This document shows, piece after piece, positions 1 to 18,350 of a stretch of 64,000 nt of DNA. A program made the translations under genes and the position numbers. Numbering within the stretch: the stretch's first letter is position 1; every line of letters begins with the position of its first letter. The notes beneath the pieces were generated by a model. It made no database searches. It saw only the letters and a list, made by a program, of their open reading frames with translations, and had not been told where the DNA came from. Location: positions 267,001 to 331,000 of the forward strand of contig JACVVK020000461.1 in the NCBI GenBank assembly GCA_018292915.2. The letters run 5' to 3'. This DNA comes from Batillaria attramentaria (lineage: Eukaryota > Mollusca > Gastropoda > Batillariidae).

Positions 1-819
1 GATCTGCTCTCAATCTTACGGCAAAGTTCGGGTCGCCAGTACGAAGTCCTCCATCATTCCAAGGCACAGACGTGTCGGAGGCGTTACTGACCTGTCAGCA
101 ATAAAACTCGGCAGCCGCAGTGTCAGGGCAGCCTGCCTTGAAGTAGACCAGAATCTCTTTGAAGTCTGCTGTGACTGTGCCCTGCCGTGGTTCATAGAAT
201 ACTACACCTGTACTGTGTCGCAACACCCCAGGCCGGCGGGCAGGTCCATGTACACTACATCTCCCCATCAGTCCCCGGCCACTCAGTGCCGGACTGGGTC
301 AAGGGTTGTGAGGATAGTAAAACTGATGGCGAGGACCTGATCACAAGGCCTGTCAACACAGCACGAGTACCATTGGTTGATCTTGAACAGGTTTACAGAT
401 CTGTGTGGGTGTGGGAGAGATTTTTATGGTCCTGATTCTCCTTTGGTCACACTGACAAAATCCGGCTTGTGTGATCTACAATAATTTGTGCTGTGTAAAG
501 CTTTGGGTTTTATTTTCAGTTTTTATCAGTTTTGTTGCTGTTGTTGTTGTTGTTTAAATTTTGACCTCTGACGAACACTGACACATCACATCTCTTTTCT
601 TTTTTTCTTTTTTTCTCCCAAGTACTAAATATCTAAATTTGCACTTGACATGTTGATGTTGCAGTTACAAATCTGCTCTGACTGTAGGTCACTGGACAGG
701 TCCAGGTGGTGGTGATTTGCTTTCAGAAAGAGAGAGAATAATTAACTAGATATGGTATTTTGTTAGTCACAGGATGTACACAAGTCTAAACAACCCCTCC
801 CTTTTTCTCTGTGTTCTAG
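1..819 (+). other. Presumed ASPP intron; no coding feature recognised
   Basis: This stretch precedes the first recognisable ASPP exon, whose acceptor is the pyrimidine-rich tract ending in TTCTAG at 819. I see no exon, RNA or clear repeat in it. It holds only a short GTT run near 530-555 and T-rich tracts near 596-615. The missing N-terminal part of ASPP must lie upstream of the window. Confidence 0.5.
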
Positions 820-1253
820 TTGCCCAACGGAGGTGCAGACCTGACACTGTCAGAGCTGCAGGGTCTAGCGGCACGGCAACAGGTTGCCATGGAGACACAA
901 CAGCAGGCCTTGGTTGCCAGGGAAACGCGACTCAAATACCTCCAGCAGCAGGAGGCCCGGCATCGTCAGCTTGCGTCGGAGCAGGCTCGGCTACAGAAGA
1001 TGCGGGAGAGGGTGGAGGCGCAGGAACTGAAGCTGAAGAAACTGCGGGCGCTGCGGGGACAGGTGGACCAGTACAAGGCCAGCAATGGCAACCTCAGTAA
1101 GTGGTTACCTTAGCAATGATGATGTCACTGTGGTGTGTCTGTCTCAGTGTTATGACCCTTGACTCAACATATTGGATTAAAAAAAAGAAATGTATCGTGG
1201 TCTGGGAATGATGATCCTTGATGATGGGGTTCCGCTGAAGCTAGGCATTAGTT

Positions 1254-1314
<61 letters not shown>

Positions 1315-1465
1315 AAAAATGAACTTAGAGTCTTCCGTAAAATCTCATGGAAAACCAGACGAGGAACTGTGAAAATGAATGCAAGATTTTTTTTTTTTTT
1401 TTTTTTTTTTTGGGGGGGGGGGTGTCAATTTGTCAAAACTTAAAGGGTCTGTGAGATCCCCCCCC

Positions 1466-1533
<68 letters not shown>

Positions 1534-4500
1534 AAACCCAACTGATTACTATTTTCAAGAGACCAGGTGTGCATTACATGCAAAACTGTGGCTCTTCTTT
1601 ATGCTGCTGCAACACGTTTGTAACTGTGTGTGCTCTTGTTTCAGACTCGGAGCTGGAGACAGTGCGGGCGCTGTTCAACGAGAAAGAGAAAGAGCTGGCA
1701 CTGGCGGTGTCCAAAGTTGACCAGTTGATGCGTCAGTTGCAGGAGCTTCGGGACAGCAAGGGCAAAGGGGCCATCACCAATGGCAACAGCGCAAAAGCAG
1801 ACACAGCTGCTGTCACAATGGAGCTGGAAAAACTGCGTAGTGAACTCCTGGTGAGTGTGTTGTGCCTGCTGTCACTGTAGTAAAGATACGTGCACCCACA
1901 GTTGGCGATGAACCAGGTTTGCTCTTGTCCACAAATGATGGGTCATTGAAAAAGCGAACTGGAACTGGTAGTGTGGCCTTTGTTCATCTACAATATGTGG
2001 GTTTATTTGTTGTCATTTTGGCTAAAAAAAAAAACAGTATGTATACTGCACTTTCATTGTGTTAAAGGTCTGCAATCTCAGCAAAAAGCCGCAAACATTG
2101 TGTTTTTTAAAACTGTGACTCCTTCGACTGTGCATAATCCAGGCAACTCTGTCACAGCTGCAGAGTTTTCAGCGCTTCAGGGACCCTTATCAAACCAGAG
2201 CACGAGTTTGCCTTGACATTATTTGGTTTTTGATCAGTGAGCGAGACACATCGCTGCAGTGTCTAGCGGATGTTAAGTGCTGCACGATCTTTCTCGCTCA
2301 GTGTCAAAACGCAAACTGAGCTGTGAAATCAGGCTGCCTTTGGCTTTTATTGGTGTTTCAGGGACACTGAAAACTCTGCAACTGTGACAGAGTTGACTGT
2401 GCTTGCACGGTTGACTCTGTAAATTTTTTTCACACTTCAGAAAGCTTTTTGTTGGGAGTTGAGATCTTGAAAGCAGTTTTCAACTGTGTGTTCAAAGATA
2501 ACTCGTGCTAATATTTTTTAAATTTTTTTTTTGAGTAAAAGTAAAATGTACGTCATTACATCAGTAACCTCCAGACACTGACAAAGACCCTCTGGCAAAC
2601 GCTAAGCCCTATATCTAACACAGTTTCTCTGTTTTCACACAGCATCGAAACCAGGTGAATGAGCAGCAGAACTCGCGGCTGGCAGCCCAGCGTCAGTTGC
2701 TTCAGCAAAAGAAGGGAGAGGTTGCCAAAATGGATGCTCGCATCCTGGAGCTTCAGCAGCGTCTCAAGAAGCGCCGTTTCCAGCAGCAACAACAGCAACA
2801 ACAACCACCCCACCAACCTCCACCACAACCTGCCAGCGCCAAAACCAACAGTGTTGGGGACCAAAACCAGGTTTCCGCTCGAATTCAGGGTCGGAAGCCC
2901 GGCCAGAACATTGCGGCCGTGGAGCCGTATATTCAGTACGCACCAAAGGATGTAGCAAAGGATGATCTTTACTCCAAGCAAGGCTTCTTGAAGCAGGACC
3001 CAAAATATCAGTCATTACCGCCAAACACTAAGGTTATTCCTACTGGGAAGGAAGAAGAGGGATTGAAGTCCTCTGTGGTTGGTGGGCAAGAAGTGAACAA
3101 CAACAACACAAACAACAACAACAATAATAAAAGTGATGTAGGTAGTGGTGGCAGGCCTGTGGAGTACAAGATTCCCTCCATAATTTCTTCGCATTTCGGT
3201 AACCGCAGTCGGACGGGTGTCGCAGGAAGCAGGCCAGCGGTCGACAATCAGTCATCGCAGGGTAGACCAGGAACAGCAGGTGTAGGATCCGCTCCTGGTC
3301 CAAGACCTTTCCCAGGTCAGTCGACGACTTCAGTACAGGGTACTAAGGTCTCCACCTCTGTGACTGCTGGCCAGGGCACTAGCACCACCAGCAGCTCTTC
3401 ACAGTTACCCACCAACAGTGTGTCCAGTGTAGGCCCTCGGCCATTTGTGAGTACTTACGGGAAACCAGGGTTGGGTATCTGGCCCCCAGCTCCCAAAGAC
3501 AGCCAGCCCCAACAACAGCAACAACCTCACATCAGTATATTCGAGGAGGAAAGACAGGCGGGGAGTGGTCAGAGTTCCCCAGCATCCAGTGAAGGATCTG
3601 GTCCTCTTGTCAAACCTGTTGTAGAACCACCACCTCCTTCGGGCTTGGTGAATCTCACCGGTCAGGGACTACCTCCAGAGAAGGCTTTGTCAAAACCTGC
3701 AGAGTTCAGAGACATCAACATTGGCAGGCATCCTGCCCCCAAACCTCCACCTCGTGCTCCTCAAGTGCAGCCACCACCTGCTCCATCGGATCAGGCAGGT
3801 GGCCATCCTGCCACAGCAGAATCATCTCGTCTTGGTGCAGGCAGGGATGAACCTGATTCATCCAGGGCAAACTCCAGCACACTGAGTCCAGGTTTACCGC
3901 TGGCTACGTCGACGCCTTTAGCCCAGAGTGGTGTTAGTGGTGGACAGCCAGTACAGAGCGATGGAGGAAAACCTGCAGCTTCTTCTGGCTCAGCCGGCAT
4001 CCACCTCAATCAGCGCCCTGCTCCAACTTACAGGTAACCACAGAAGAGCTTCCAGTCTTTAGACGAAGTTTGGAAATCCTTCAGAGAGAGGAAGGTGGTC
4101 AGACATTTGATAAATTTTGTTTTTATTATTAAGATTCTGCCATTTTAATTTTGACTCTTTAAGGATGAAAGTGTACACAATTTAAGCACCCCCCCCCCCC
4201 CCAACGCCTTTAAGTAGCTATGCATTCAAACTGACACTGAATTTGAATGATTAATTTTATCCCCAACAGGTATGCCTCCAAGAGTGTGATTGCCAACACG
4301 TACATGGGTCGCCTGGGTAACGCAGCCTTGGAGAAGTACCAGCAGAACCTCAACAAGCTATACAAGAACCTTGACGTTCACAGTGCCGGAGGTGGCCCAG
4401 GAAAGCCATTGCAAGCTTCTACCCACGGCCTGCAACCATCAGAAGGATTCACCTGTTGAACAGAGGACTGCTTTCGGAAGCCAGCAACCCGCAGCAGATG

Positions 4501-5664
4501 TTTCTCTGACTGGTGATGGTGCTGGAGGTATGACACACTTCGGTCTGGTGGGTTCCCCGAACTACCCTGATATTGCTTCGGATAAAGGCAGTTACAAGTC
4601 GAACACACCGAAACACATCCGTCGCCGACACTCTGACAGTGACAACGAAGATTTGAATAAGCTCTTACATCGTGGTGACAAACATCCATCAACTCCAAAT
4701 TTGGAAAATGTTGCGGAGGATAAAATCGGGAACCAAGGTGATGTTCAGAATGGTGGTCAAGACAGAGTGGGTGTAGCAACCAACAGTGCCTCACAACGAC
4801 TTGGGAATAACAGCACTGCAGAAAACGGCAACACAAAAGAACCCCCATCATCGCCTAGCAAATCACGGCAACAGCCTGGGCATGATGGGAAAGCAGTTGT
4901 GGTAAGGCGGAAAAAGACAATTCTAAAAGGAGAGAAATCTCGGAAGTCGATGAACCGTGTCAGTTTCGATCCTCTCGCCTTGCTGCTTGACGCATCTCTG
5001 GAGGGTGAACTGGAGCTGGTGAAGAAGTCTGCAGCGGAGGTAAGTGGAATGACACCTATGATTTTTAGAAAATTTTATTTTGCGTATAAATTGGATTTAC
5101 CTTGTCTGTCTGTCTGTCTGTCTGCATATATTTGACAATGTCTGTCAAACACGTCAAATTATTTCATCCAAATTTGGGATGTTGATATGCTTTGTTAAGA
5201 TAGAATGTCTGGAAAAAAGAGTGGTTGCATTCAAGGTCAAGGCCATTGTCTCTTCTCTTTTTTGTCTTTTGTCCCCCCCCCCTCCCTTTTTGTTGTTGTT
5301 GCAATAGCCAGGGTGGTTTCCACAAACATTAGGGGGAAGACATGTACGAAATATCCTTCAAATTAATGGCCCTACATAGCATAAACATGGTTCTCTTTCA
5401 ACTATAGGGGGCAGGTCTTGAAAATGATTGGGGAGGGAGGACAGGAAAAGGCTGCATAGTGCTTAGTCAGAACTAACTACAGATAAATTTATTTTGCACA
5501 GGTCGAGGATGTGAGTGCACCAAACGATGAGGGCATCACAGCTCTCCACAACGCTATCTGCGCCGGTCACTATGACATTGTCAAGTTCCTCATCGAGTTT
5601 GGTGCTGATGTGAATTCACCTGATAGTGATGGATGGTAAATGAATCTTGCTTCTCTTCTGTAGC

Positions 5665-5741
<77 letters not shown>

Positions 5742-7411
5742 GCAGTTGAAGAAATCTTAGCTGGAACAAGAGCCCAAGTGACATTTCACATATTGATTCA
5801 CATGGCAACTCAGGACAAAGTATGACATTTGAAGGCAATACATCCACGGGCTCAGAAAGTAATCAGAGCTGTTTAGATGATGTTCTTACTGCTTAGATAC
5901 ATCAGCTGTTACAGTGTCACTGAGAATGGTATTAAGCAGATAAATGGAACTACCAATATAGTGTGGTATAACAACAGTGACTAACGGAGCTTTGGTACTG
6001 CTTGGCCAATGGTCAGCGGCAAAGTCTCTTCCATTTAGAGCCCTATTAACCCTAAGATTGTTTTGATCCATTCAGTGGGCATTTGCATTAAGACACCAAG
6101 AACACTAATAACAATAATAATGTCATTAATATAGGTGCTTTGTCCCTAATATTTGGCTCAAAGCGACGCGAGCTAAACCCAACACGCACGCTCACGTGAA
6201 TCACACGCATTCTCTCACACACTGAACATGAACACATTATAGTCACGTGGTGCGAAGGGTCAGCTCAGCAATTTAAGTTTCAGGAATTTTTAGAATTACA
6301 ATAATTTTTGTTGTGGGCTGAACATTTCCAAAGCACACTACAGCAAATCTGTCCTCTAAAAATGTAACTCTATTACTGATGTACATGTATTTGCACAGGA
6401 CTCCCTTGCACTGTGCTGCATCTTGCAACAATCTGCTCATGGTTCGTTTCCTCGTGGAGCATGGAGCCTGCATCTTTGCCACCACCATCAGCGACAACGA
6501 AACTGCCGCAGAAAAGTGTGAAGAGGATGAGGATGGCTATGATGGCTGCTCCGACTACCTTTACAGTCAGTGACTTTCTGAAACTTGTGACTGTTTCACC
6601 GTTGTGAAGAACTTTTAATAATTACTGCACACAGAAATAGTCGACATTTACACTGTTAAAGACGTTTGCAGGTCAATAATGGTATTGTAGTCTGGATAAA
6701 GGGTCTGACTCTAAGCCCTCTGAACATTCTTAAGAAAAATTAATTGGAAAAAAAAAATCATCTTCGAATATGTATTAAGCTGATTATTAATTCATGTTTC
6801 TTTTCTAATGTTGACAACAGGCATTCAAGAGAAACTGGGCATCATGAACAATGGAGAGGTGTACGCAGTTTTCAGCTACGTTGCACATAATGAGGATGAG
6901 CTTTCGTTTCAAATCGGGGACAAGATGATGGTGCTACGCAAGGGAGACGACATCGAGAAGGAATGGTGGTGGGCGCGCCATGGGAATCAGGAAGGATACA
7001 TTCCTCGCAACCTATTGGGAGTAAGCACTTTGTCAAAGTTGGCAGTGTACATAGTTTGCCAAAATGTGTCGTCGGAATGATATTACTGTTATTAAATCGC
7101 AGAATAAGTTTGGGTACACGTTTGTTTTGTCTCCACTGTGGACAGAATGACAAATTTTCATTCTGGTAAATTTAATCTGTGTCATGCAATTAAATTTAAG
7201 GCCTTTGTTATCCCTTGCAGGAAATACTTGAATCACAGATAATTTGCATTGCACATCCTCTGTCAGCAGTGACATAAGTTTATCAGATTCAGTAACTGTC
7301 GGTGATAATCATGTACCGGTATGCACACAACTTAACACTGTTGTTTTGTTTTCCTTGCAGCTGTATCCCAGGGTACTGCCACCCAACTACCACCCCACAT
7401 CAGAGTGTTAG
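820..7411 (+). CDS. TP53BP2: ASPP family protein (apoptosis-stimulating of p53 protein; TP53BP2/PPP1R13B-like), 5'-partial
   Basis: ASPP proteins bind p53 and PP1 through C-terminal ankyrin repeats and an SH3 domain, and modulate apoptosis and cell polarity. Exons: 820-1096, 1645-1850, 2643-4033, 4270-5039, 5502-5635, 6399-6565, 6821-7020, 7361-7411. The first two encode the family's Gln/Leu coiled coil ([15 protein letters not shown], then [15 protein letters not shown]). The third is a long Pro/Gln/Ser-rich linker. The segment [20 protein letters not shown] leads into ankyrin repeats ([29 protein letters not shown]). The SH3 domain has ALYDY-like [14 protein letters not shown] and [20 protein letters not shown]. 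The last exon adds [16 protein letters not shown] and TAG. Exon phases agree throughout except within 4270-5039, where the frame entering the exon hits TGA at 4457-4459 while a different frame continues into the ankyrin exons (see the separate entry). Invertebrates usually have one ASPP, so the vertebrate symbol is only a family label. Confidence 0.93.
1257..1526. repeat. TP53BP2: Intron microsatellite cluster: (TG)n, poly-T/poly-G, (AC)n
   Basis: Three simple arrays sit in one ASPP intron: TG repeats at 1257-1311, a T run followed by a G run at about 1387-1422, and AC repeats at 1467-1526. The TG and AC arrays are inverted relative to each other and could pair. No gene content is visible. 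Confidence 0.95.
2066..2478. mobile_element. MITE-like inverted-repeat element in ASPP intron
   Basis: The left arm (about 2066-2186) and right arm (about 2352-2478) are reverse complements. The best-matching core, AACTCTGTCACAGCTGCAGA at left, pairs with the segment at 2367-2395. There is no ORF in the centre. A second copy of the left half occurs at 25134-25251 and continues at 25777-25817, which shows this is a dispersed element and not a local hairpin. Exact termini and target duplication were not resolved. Confidence 0.7.
4270..5039 (+). other. TP53BP2: ASPP exon containing an internal frame discontinuity
   Basis: The exon is entered at 4270 in the frame encoding [20 protein letters not shown] and [20 protein letters not shown], which is plausible coding and continuous with the upstream exon. 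That frame ends at TGA 4457-4459. The frame leaving the exon at donor 5040 ([19 protein letters not shown]) is displaced by +1 and is open from about 4290. The third frame, at about 4400-4505, reads [19 protein letters not shown], which also looks like real protein. Two single-base deletions, near 4390 and near 4500, would pass through all three coding-looking pieces. One insertion would be enough arithmetically. An assembly error or a true mutation are both possible. Confidence 0.7.
5668..5741. repeat. (TG)n then (GA)n microsatellite
   Basis: TG repeats run from 5668 to 5720, followed directly by GA repeats to 5741. The array lies just inside the ASPP intron, 32 bp after the donor at 5636. 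Confidence 0.95.
6107..6345 (-). mobile_element. Truncated SINE fragment, same family as 21898-22312
   Basis: The segment shares long stretches with 21898-22150, including CAACACGCACGCTCACGTGA, CACGTGGTGCGAAGG and GGGCTGAACATTTCCAAAGC. At its left it has a decayed (AAT)n stretch matching the family's 3' tail. The tRNA-like head present at 22230-22312 is missing here, so this is a 5'-truncated copy in minus orientation inside the ASPP intron just before the second ankyrin exon. Confidence 0.75.
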
Positions 7412-9390
7412 CAGCACAGAGCAAAATGAAGGATGTACACAAGCATCCACCCTCCTACACTTCTGGCCAGACGGTCAACATGAAACACAGGCTATATTCA
7501 GTACAGCAAATTTTATTTGATTTGGGAATGACTCACAAACCCATTTCAGTTTAAGAATACCGAGTCAGTTGAGACTAGAACTGACACTACAGAATAATGG
7601 TACGTGAATGTGTACTGAATATGACCTGTAGTTGGAAATGTACACGACATCTGTGCAACCTCTGTGACTCTGGCTCTTTTTTGCCTTCCTTTAGTTTTTC
7701 AAGGTCAGTTTGACCAGTTGTCCTTACTTAGCTTTAAAATGCTGGGACATATCAAGATTGTAATTTATATGTTAATGTTCACATATCTTACGCGTTAGAT
7801 CTGAAGAACTGTGTTTATTATTGATGAGAGTATCTCTCACCCTTGACAGTAATACATATCAGATCAGATCTTTTGTGTGATCAGGTTATGCACAAGTCTG
7901 TGCCTTCAATCTTGAGTAATAGCAACTGTTAAAAAACTCCATCCAGATCTGCGAGGTGCCTCTTTTACAAAGAATTTTTTTGCAAACATCTCTTTGCATA
8001 AAAAGGGAGTGTATTTGGTTGTGTGAATATTTATTGAATTGTGAACGTACTGGTTTGGAGAATTTTTTTATAATGATGTGCAATATGTATATTTTGTGGA
8101 ATAGACATACATCAGTATAATATGCAAGATGCTGTAGAATTACCTGTGTGCACATGTAATCACTGTATCACACGAAGAAGACGTAGTCCCCAAAAGTAAC
8201 TTCAGTTTTTCTGGTTAACCCACATGTTCTGTATACCATACTGTTTTTGAAACCAGCAAAAAAAATCTAATGTAACCATGACCAAAGCGAAGCGGTTGAC
8301 TACAAATATTGATATACTCACCAGTGAAAATGAAAAATGCCTATGTTTGCACGATTAAAGGTGCATGTTTTACTGTTTACCAGTAAGAAATGATTGTCAA
8401 AGGATCCTGTACTGCATTCATTGTGATCGACCCTGTTTGCATGTACATGAACAGACTACAGTCATTTGTGAAGATAGGCGCTTGTAGAATATACGGTACT
8501 GTTTTGAATGAAGGGGGCTCTTACTGCAGATATTTTACTGTAGACAAAAAATGCACAGGTACGGTTGGGGTAGGTGTTTAACGTCCTTTTCCACCAGATA
8601 CGGGTGATATGAAAGACGGGTCAACGATGAAAAACCCAGGTCAAATATTTGGCCCCAGCCAGGATATGAACTCAACCCGTGCATTAGAAGTCCAACGCTC
8701 TACCATTCGGCCACCCCAGCTCCCCGTGCACAGTTACATGCAGATAATGGAAGAGACAGCATGTAATGCACAGAAGTAGCTGTGCAGATCCAGAGAAGCT
8801 GAAGCAGCGGCCAGTGCAAGTGGATTTATTACGATTCTGAATCGCTCTCGCAGCCCGTGATTTCCTTGGTTTAAAAAAAAAAACTTGTTAAAGAGATGTA
8901 CAGAAAACTGAGAATATCCTTGTTTTGTGAGACTAGCTGTGGCCATTTGGTGGGTTTCAGCATTGAGGCCTTGCACATCCTTTGAAATTGCCCGATTTCA
9001 AGCTCCTTGGACTAAAAAGCATCTCTGTACAGTGAGAGAATTGTGGTACAGTACATGTACGTCCGTTGCAATCTCTTTAGAAAATGCAGAGCATATATTT
9101 GTTGACTGTAACTAGTCAGATTACTTGTATTTTAACCAAAGAATGTGTGCGAGGCACAAGCTCATGAAATGTACTGGCAGTTTGTCGATTACATACTTGT
9201 ATATCGGCCATTTGTGAAAGTAGTGGCCTCGCCAGACATTTATTGTGAATAACACGGCACTGCATTGTATCTTTTGAACGAAAGTAGGAACCTTACCTAT
9301 GCAACGCAAGTCACCGGTGTTTTATGGACTTTTACATGAATGTCATGTTTTGATATTGTACAGTAAATAAAAAAAGCTTGCAAATGTTTT
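7412..9390 (+). other. TP53BP2: ASPP 3' UTR with poly(A) signal at 9366-9371
   Basis: From the TAG at 7411 there is no further recognisable exon. The sequence is AT-rich and ends with AATAAA at 9366-9371, giving a 3' UTR of nearly 2 kb. A SINE copy lies inside it at about 8560-8725. The end position is inferred from the hexamer only. Confidence 0.6.
8560..8725 (-). mobile_element. tRNA-derived SINE (family with AACGTCCTTTTCC core), minus orientation
   Basis: The segment contains TTTAACGTCCTTTTCCACCA and ATACGGGTGATAT and ends in a tRNA-like head read on the minus strand (box-B-like complement GATATGAACTC, then CTACCATTCGGCCACCCCAG). Related copies occur at 18927-19122, 30225-30311 and 61600-61766. 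It lies in the ASPP 3' UTR and may therefore be transcribed. Confidence 0.75.
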
Positions 9391-9429
9391 CTTGATCTTG
9401 TTCTCCACTTTCTCTCACACACACACACA

Positions 9430-9687
9430 GACTTGTTTGTACATGGTTTAATTTACACGTTCCATTTTTCTGTTACATTACATTTTAACATCTTTCAAAA
9501 GATTCACGTAGAAAAACAATCAGAAGCACATGCATGTTGGCACAAACATCAAAGAGCAGACACTGTGTGTACCAACATATGGCTGCCCAACCGACAAAAA
9601 TCCAGCCAGTTCAATGGTTCAAAAGAAGAGAACATTTCATTTCGTTCAGTCTGCCTGCCTTCACTTGGACACTGAAGTATGATGAGC
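9430..9687 (-). other. PSMC6: PSMC6 3' UTR; ATTAAA signal on minus strand at 9452-9447
   Basis: Downstream of the PSMC6 stop (9690-9688) the minus strand has the variant signal ATTAAA at 9452-9447. ASPP is expected to end near 9390. The two genes are therefore convergent, with only a few tens of bases between predicted 3' ends. Both ends are inferred from hexamers. Confidence 0.5.
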
Positions 9688-16418
<6,731 letters not shown>

Positions 16419-16444
16419 CTTGCTGATTTGCTTATGTCCACTAC

Positions 16445-16454
16445 TGCGCATGCG
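16445..16454. promoter_or_regulatory. PSMC6: NRF-1-like palindrome upstream of PSMC6
   Basis: TGCGCATGCG, which fits the core of the NRF-1 consensus, lies 27 bp upstream of the PSMC6 start codon at 16418. NRF-1 sites are typical of TATA-less housekeeping promoters, which suits a proteasome gene. The site is seen in sequence; its function is inferred. Confidence 0.45.
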
Positions 16455-16747
16455 TTACTTCGACAAAGGGAAATCACCCCCAATTTTTATTTTTATTTTT
16501 TTATTTAATAGCGAAAAAGTGAATACATGGCCATTACGTGAAGAAAAAAGTCAAAACAACGAAGAAAACTTTATTTAGACCATGTTCACTGCTCTATTGT
16601 CACAGAGGAAGGAAACTGTCGTCTGCTTTTTGCACTGCCATCACCCCATAGATAAGAGTTTTGAATTATGTGAACATCATAGTGGCAAAGGGAACTTAAT
16701 TATCAGTGACGGCTTACTAGCGCAAAAAGGTGATAATTACAATGAAC

Positions 16748-17235
16748 ACAAGATTATCATAATTATCTGTCATATTTACCATGACCTCGAGATCACTGTA
16801 AATATCTCAAGTGATAATTATAATTATCCCTTTTTCCCGCCATGGTGTTGCTCTTACTGAGAACGCAAAATTGTGTTCAGTCATTGTAAATATCGTTAGA
16901 GCTGAGATATATACAGTGATCAGTGATCGTTATAATTATCTCTAGAGTTGTAATTATCTCTAGAGATAATTACAACGAACAATGTAGTCCCCATACAGCT
17001 CGAATGTGAACCAAGATAATTAAAATCATCTCAGTCTAGACCGGCTCTGAAAAGATTATAATTATCACTGATCATTGAAAATATCTCTAGAGATAATTAC
17101 AATGAAGACTGTTTGCGCTCTTAGAGCAGCACCATGGCAGGAAAAAAGGGATAAATAAAATTATCGCTAGAGATATTTACAATGATCTCGAGATAATGCT
17201 AAACTAAGTTATGACAGATAATTATAATAATCTTG
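16748..17235. mobile_element. Foldback element with long inverted arms rich in AGAGATAATTACAATGA motifs
   Basis: The left arm (about 16748-16905) and right arm (about 17080-17235) are reverse complements. Both contain AAGATTATNATAATTATCTG, a CTCGAGAT site, the block ending CCGCCATGGTG/CCTGCCATGGTG, and GCGCAAA. The centre repeats TCTCTAGAGATAATTACAA in both orientations. There is no ORF. The structure is that of a non-autonomous foldback or MITE element. It sits about 330 bp upstream of PSMC6. Confidence 0.75.
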
Positions 17236-17257
17236 CGAAAGACTGCAGGCATATGTA

Positions 17258-17440
17258 GTAGCCGCCGGTAATAATAATAATGATTTGTCTGGCGCCCACT
17301 GAACCTCCTCCTGCTGGAGCTCTGGGCACCTCACAATAGCAGAGTGGCATTACACATATACATACACGTTAAATTTATGTCACACTACACACACTTTAAA
17401 TACACGTCACAAACACGTTACATATACACAGTCATGATAC
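17258..17440 (-). mobile_element. Possible retroposon 3' fragment with AAT-repeat tail
   Basis: AATAATAATAATGATTTG is followed by TGGCGCCCACTGAACC and GCTCTGGGCACCTCACAATA. The layout matches other elements here in which an ATT/AAT tail adjoins a GGCGC-rich block. No second copy of this family was found in the window, so the call is weak. Confidence 0.35.
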
Positions 17441-17444
17441 ATCC

Positions 17445-17632
17445 TAAGTAGGACTTCCGGCTAAGGAGGACTCCGAGTACTGAGCAGCGTAACCCATTTA
17501 ATGCAACATGTATATTAGGCACGTTAAGGGTACCATCAGTTACCTAATCGCGTTCGCCGCTCGCGGCCTCTGCCGTGTGATCCTAATTTACGTGTAAATG
17601 GCTTATGTTCCTCAGCGAAGTCTCGATACTAG
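17445..17632. mobile_element. Palindromic MITE-like unit, copy 1 (diverged)
   Basis: The unit is a diverged copy of 17641-17823 in the same orientation. Shared blocks are GAGCAGCGTAACCCATTTA, the centre GCTCGCGGCCTCTGCCG, and TAAATGGCTTA followed by TCAGCGAAGTC. Its arms are less perfectly complementary than those of copy 2, so it appears older. Confidence 0.65.
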
Positions 17633-17640
17633 TCAGATTT

Positions 17641-17823
17641 AGTAGGATTTCGTACGGAGGACTTCGCTGAGCAGCGTAACCCATTTACATGTAAATTAGG
17701 CATGTTAGGGGTACCATTAGCTAATCGCAGCGCGTTAGCAGCTCGCGGCCTCTGCCGCGTGAGCCTAATTTACATGTAAATGGATTACGCTGCTCAGCGA
17801 AGTCCTCCTTACGAAGTCCTACT
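17641..17823. mobile_element. Palindromic MITE-like unit, copy 2 (arms about 60 bp)
   Basis: The first and last about 60 bases are reverse complements with few mismatches: GGACTTCGCTGAGCAGCGTA at left against TACGCTGCTCAGCGAAGTCC at right, with TTTACATGTAAATTAGG in both arms. The loop carries GCAGCTCGCGGCCTCTGCC. There is no ORF. The unit abuts copy 1, so the pair looks like nested or tandem insertion. Confidence 0.75.
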
Positions 17824-17829
17824 ACTGAT

Positions 17830-18206
17830 TAGAACTGTCACGCGCAACTAGTGCCTGCAGGATATGTGCACTGACAAGTGTTAGTGTCACCTTCAGTCAC
17901 CGGCTGTTGTTTTTGTTTATTGTATTGTTTTTGTTTTTTGGTTTATTCAGTGTTGTTGCATTGTTTCAGTGTTATTTTTAGAAGTAGTTACTGGTAGTAT
18001 CATTTCTGTTGTCCCATCTTTACCTTTCAGTCAGTGTGACTGAGCCTTGTGACTGAAGGGCTGGACCGACTTGATGATACGTGTGTGTGTGTGTGTGTGT
18101 GTGTGTGGAGATGTGCGTGTGTGCGTGCCAGTGTGTGTGTGTCAGTGTGTGTGCGCGCATGCCGGCGTGTGCGTCGATGTGTGTGCGTGCGTTTGTGCCG
18201 CGTGCG

Positions 18207-18265
<59 letters not shown>

Positions 18266-18350
18266 GTACGCATACTCGTAGTGCAATGGATCCCTGTTTT
18301 GCCCTGTTTGCACCGCTAGACATGACCCGGAACAGTGACCAGTGAGAGCG
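17830..18350. repeat. Unannotated intergenic DNA with interrupted (TG)n array 18075-18265
   Basis: A long stretch of TG repeats interrupted by GTGCGTGC and GTGTGCGT variants occupies about 18075-18265. The flanks show no gene. Short open frames here are products of the dinucleotide repeat. Confidence 0.85.
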
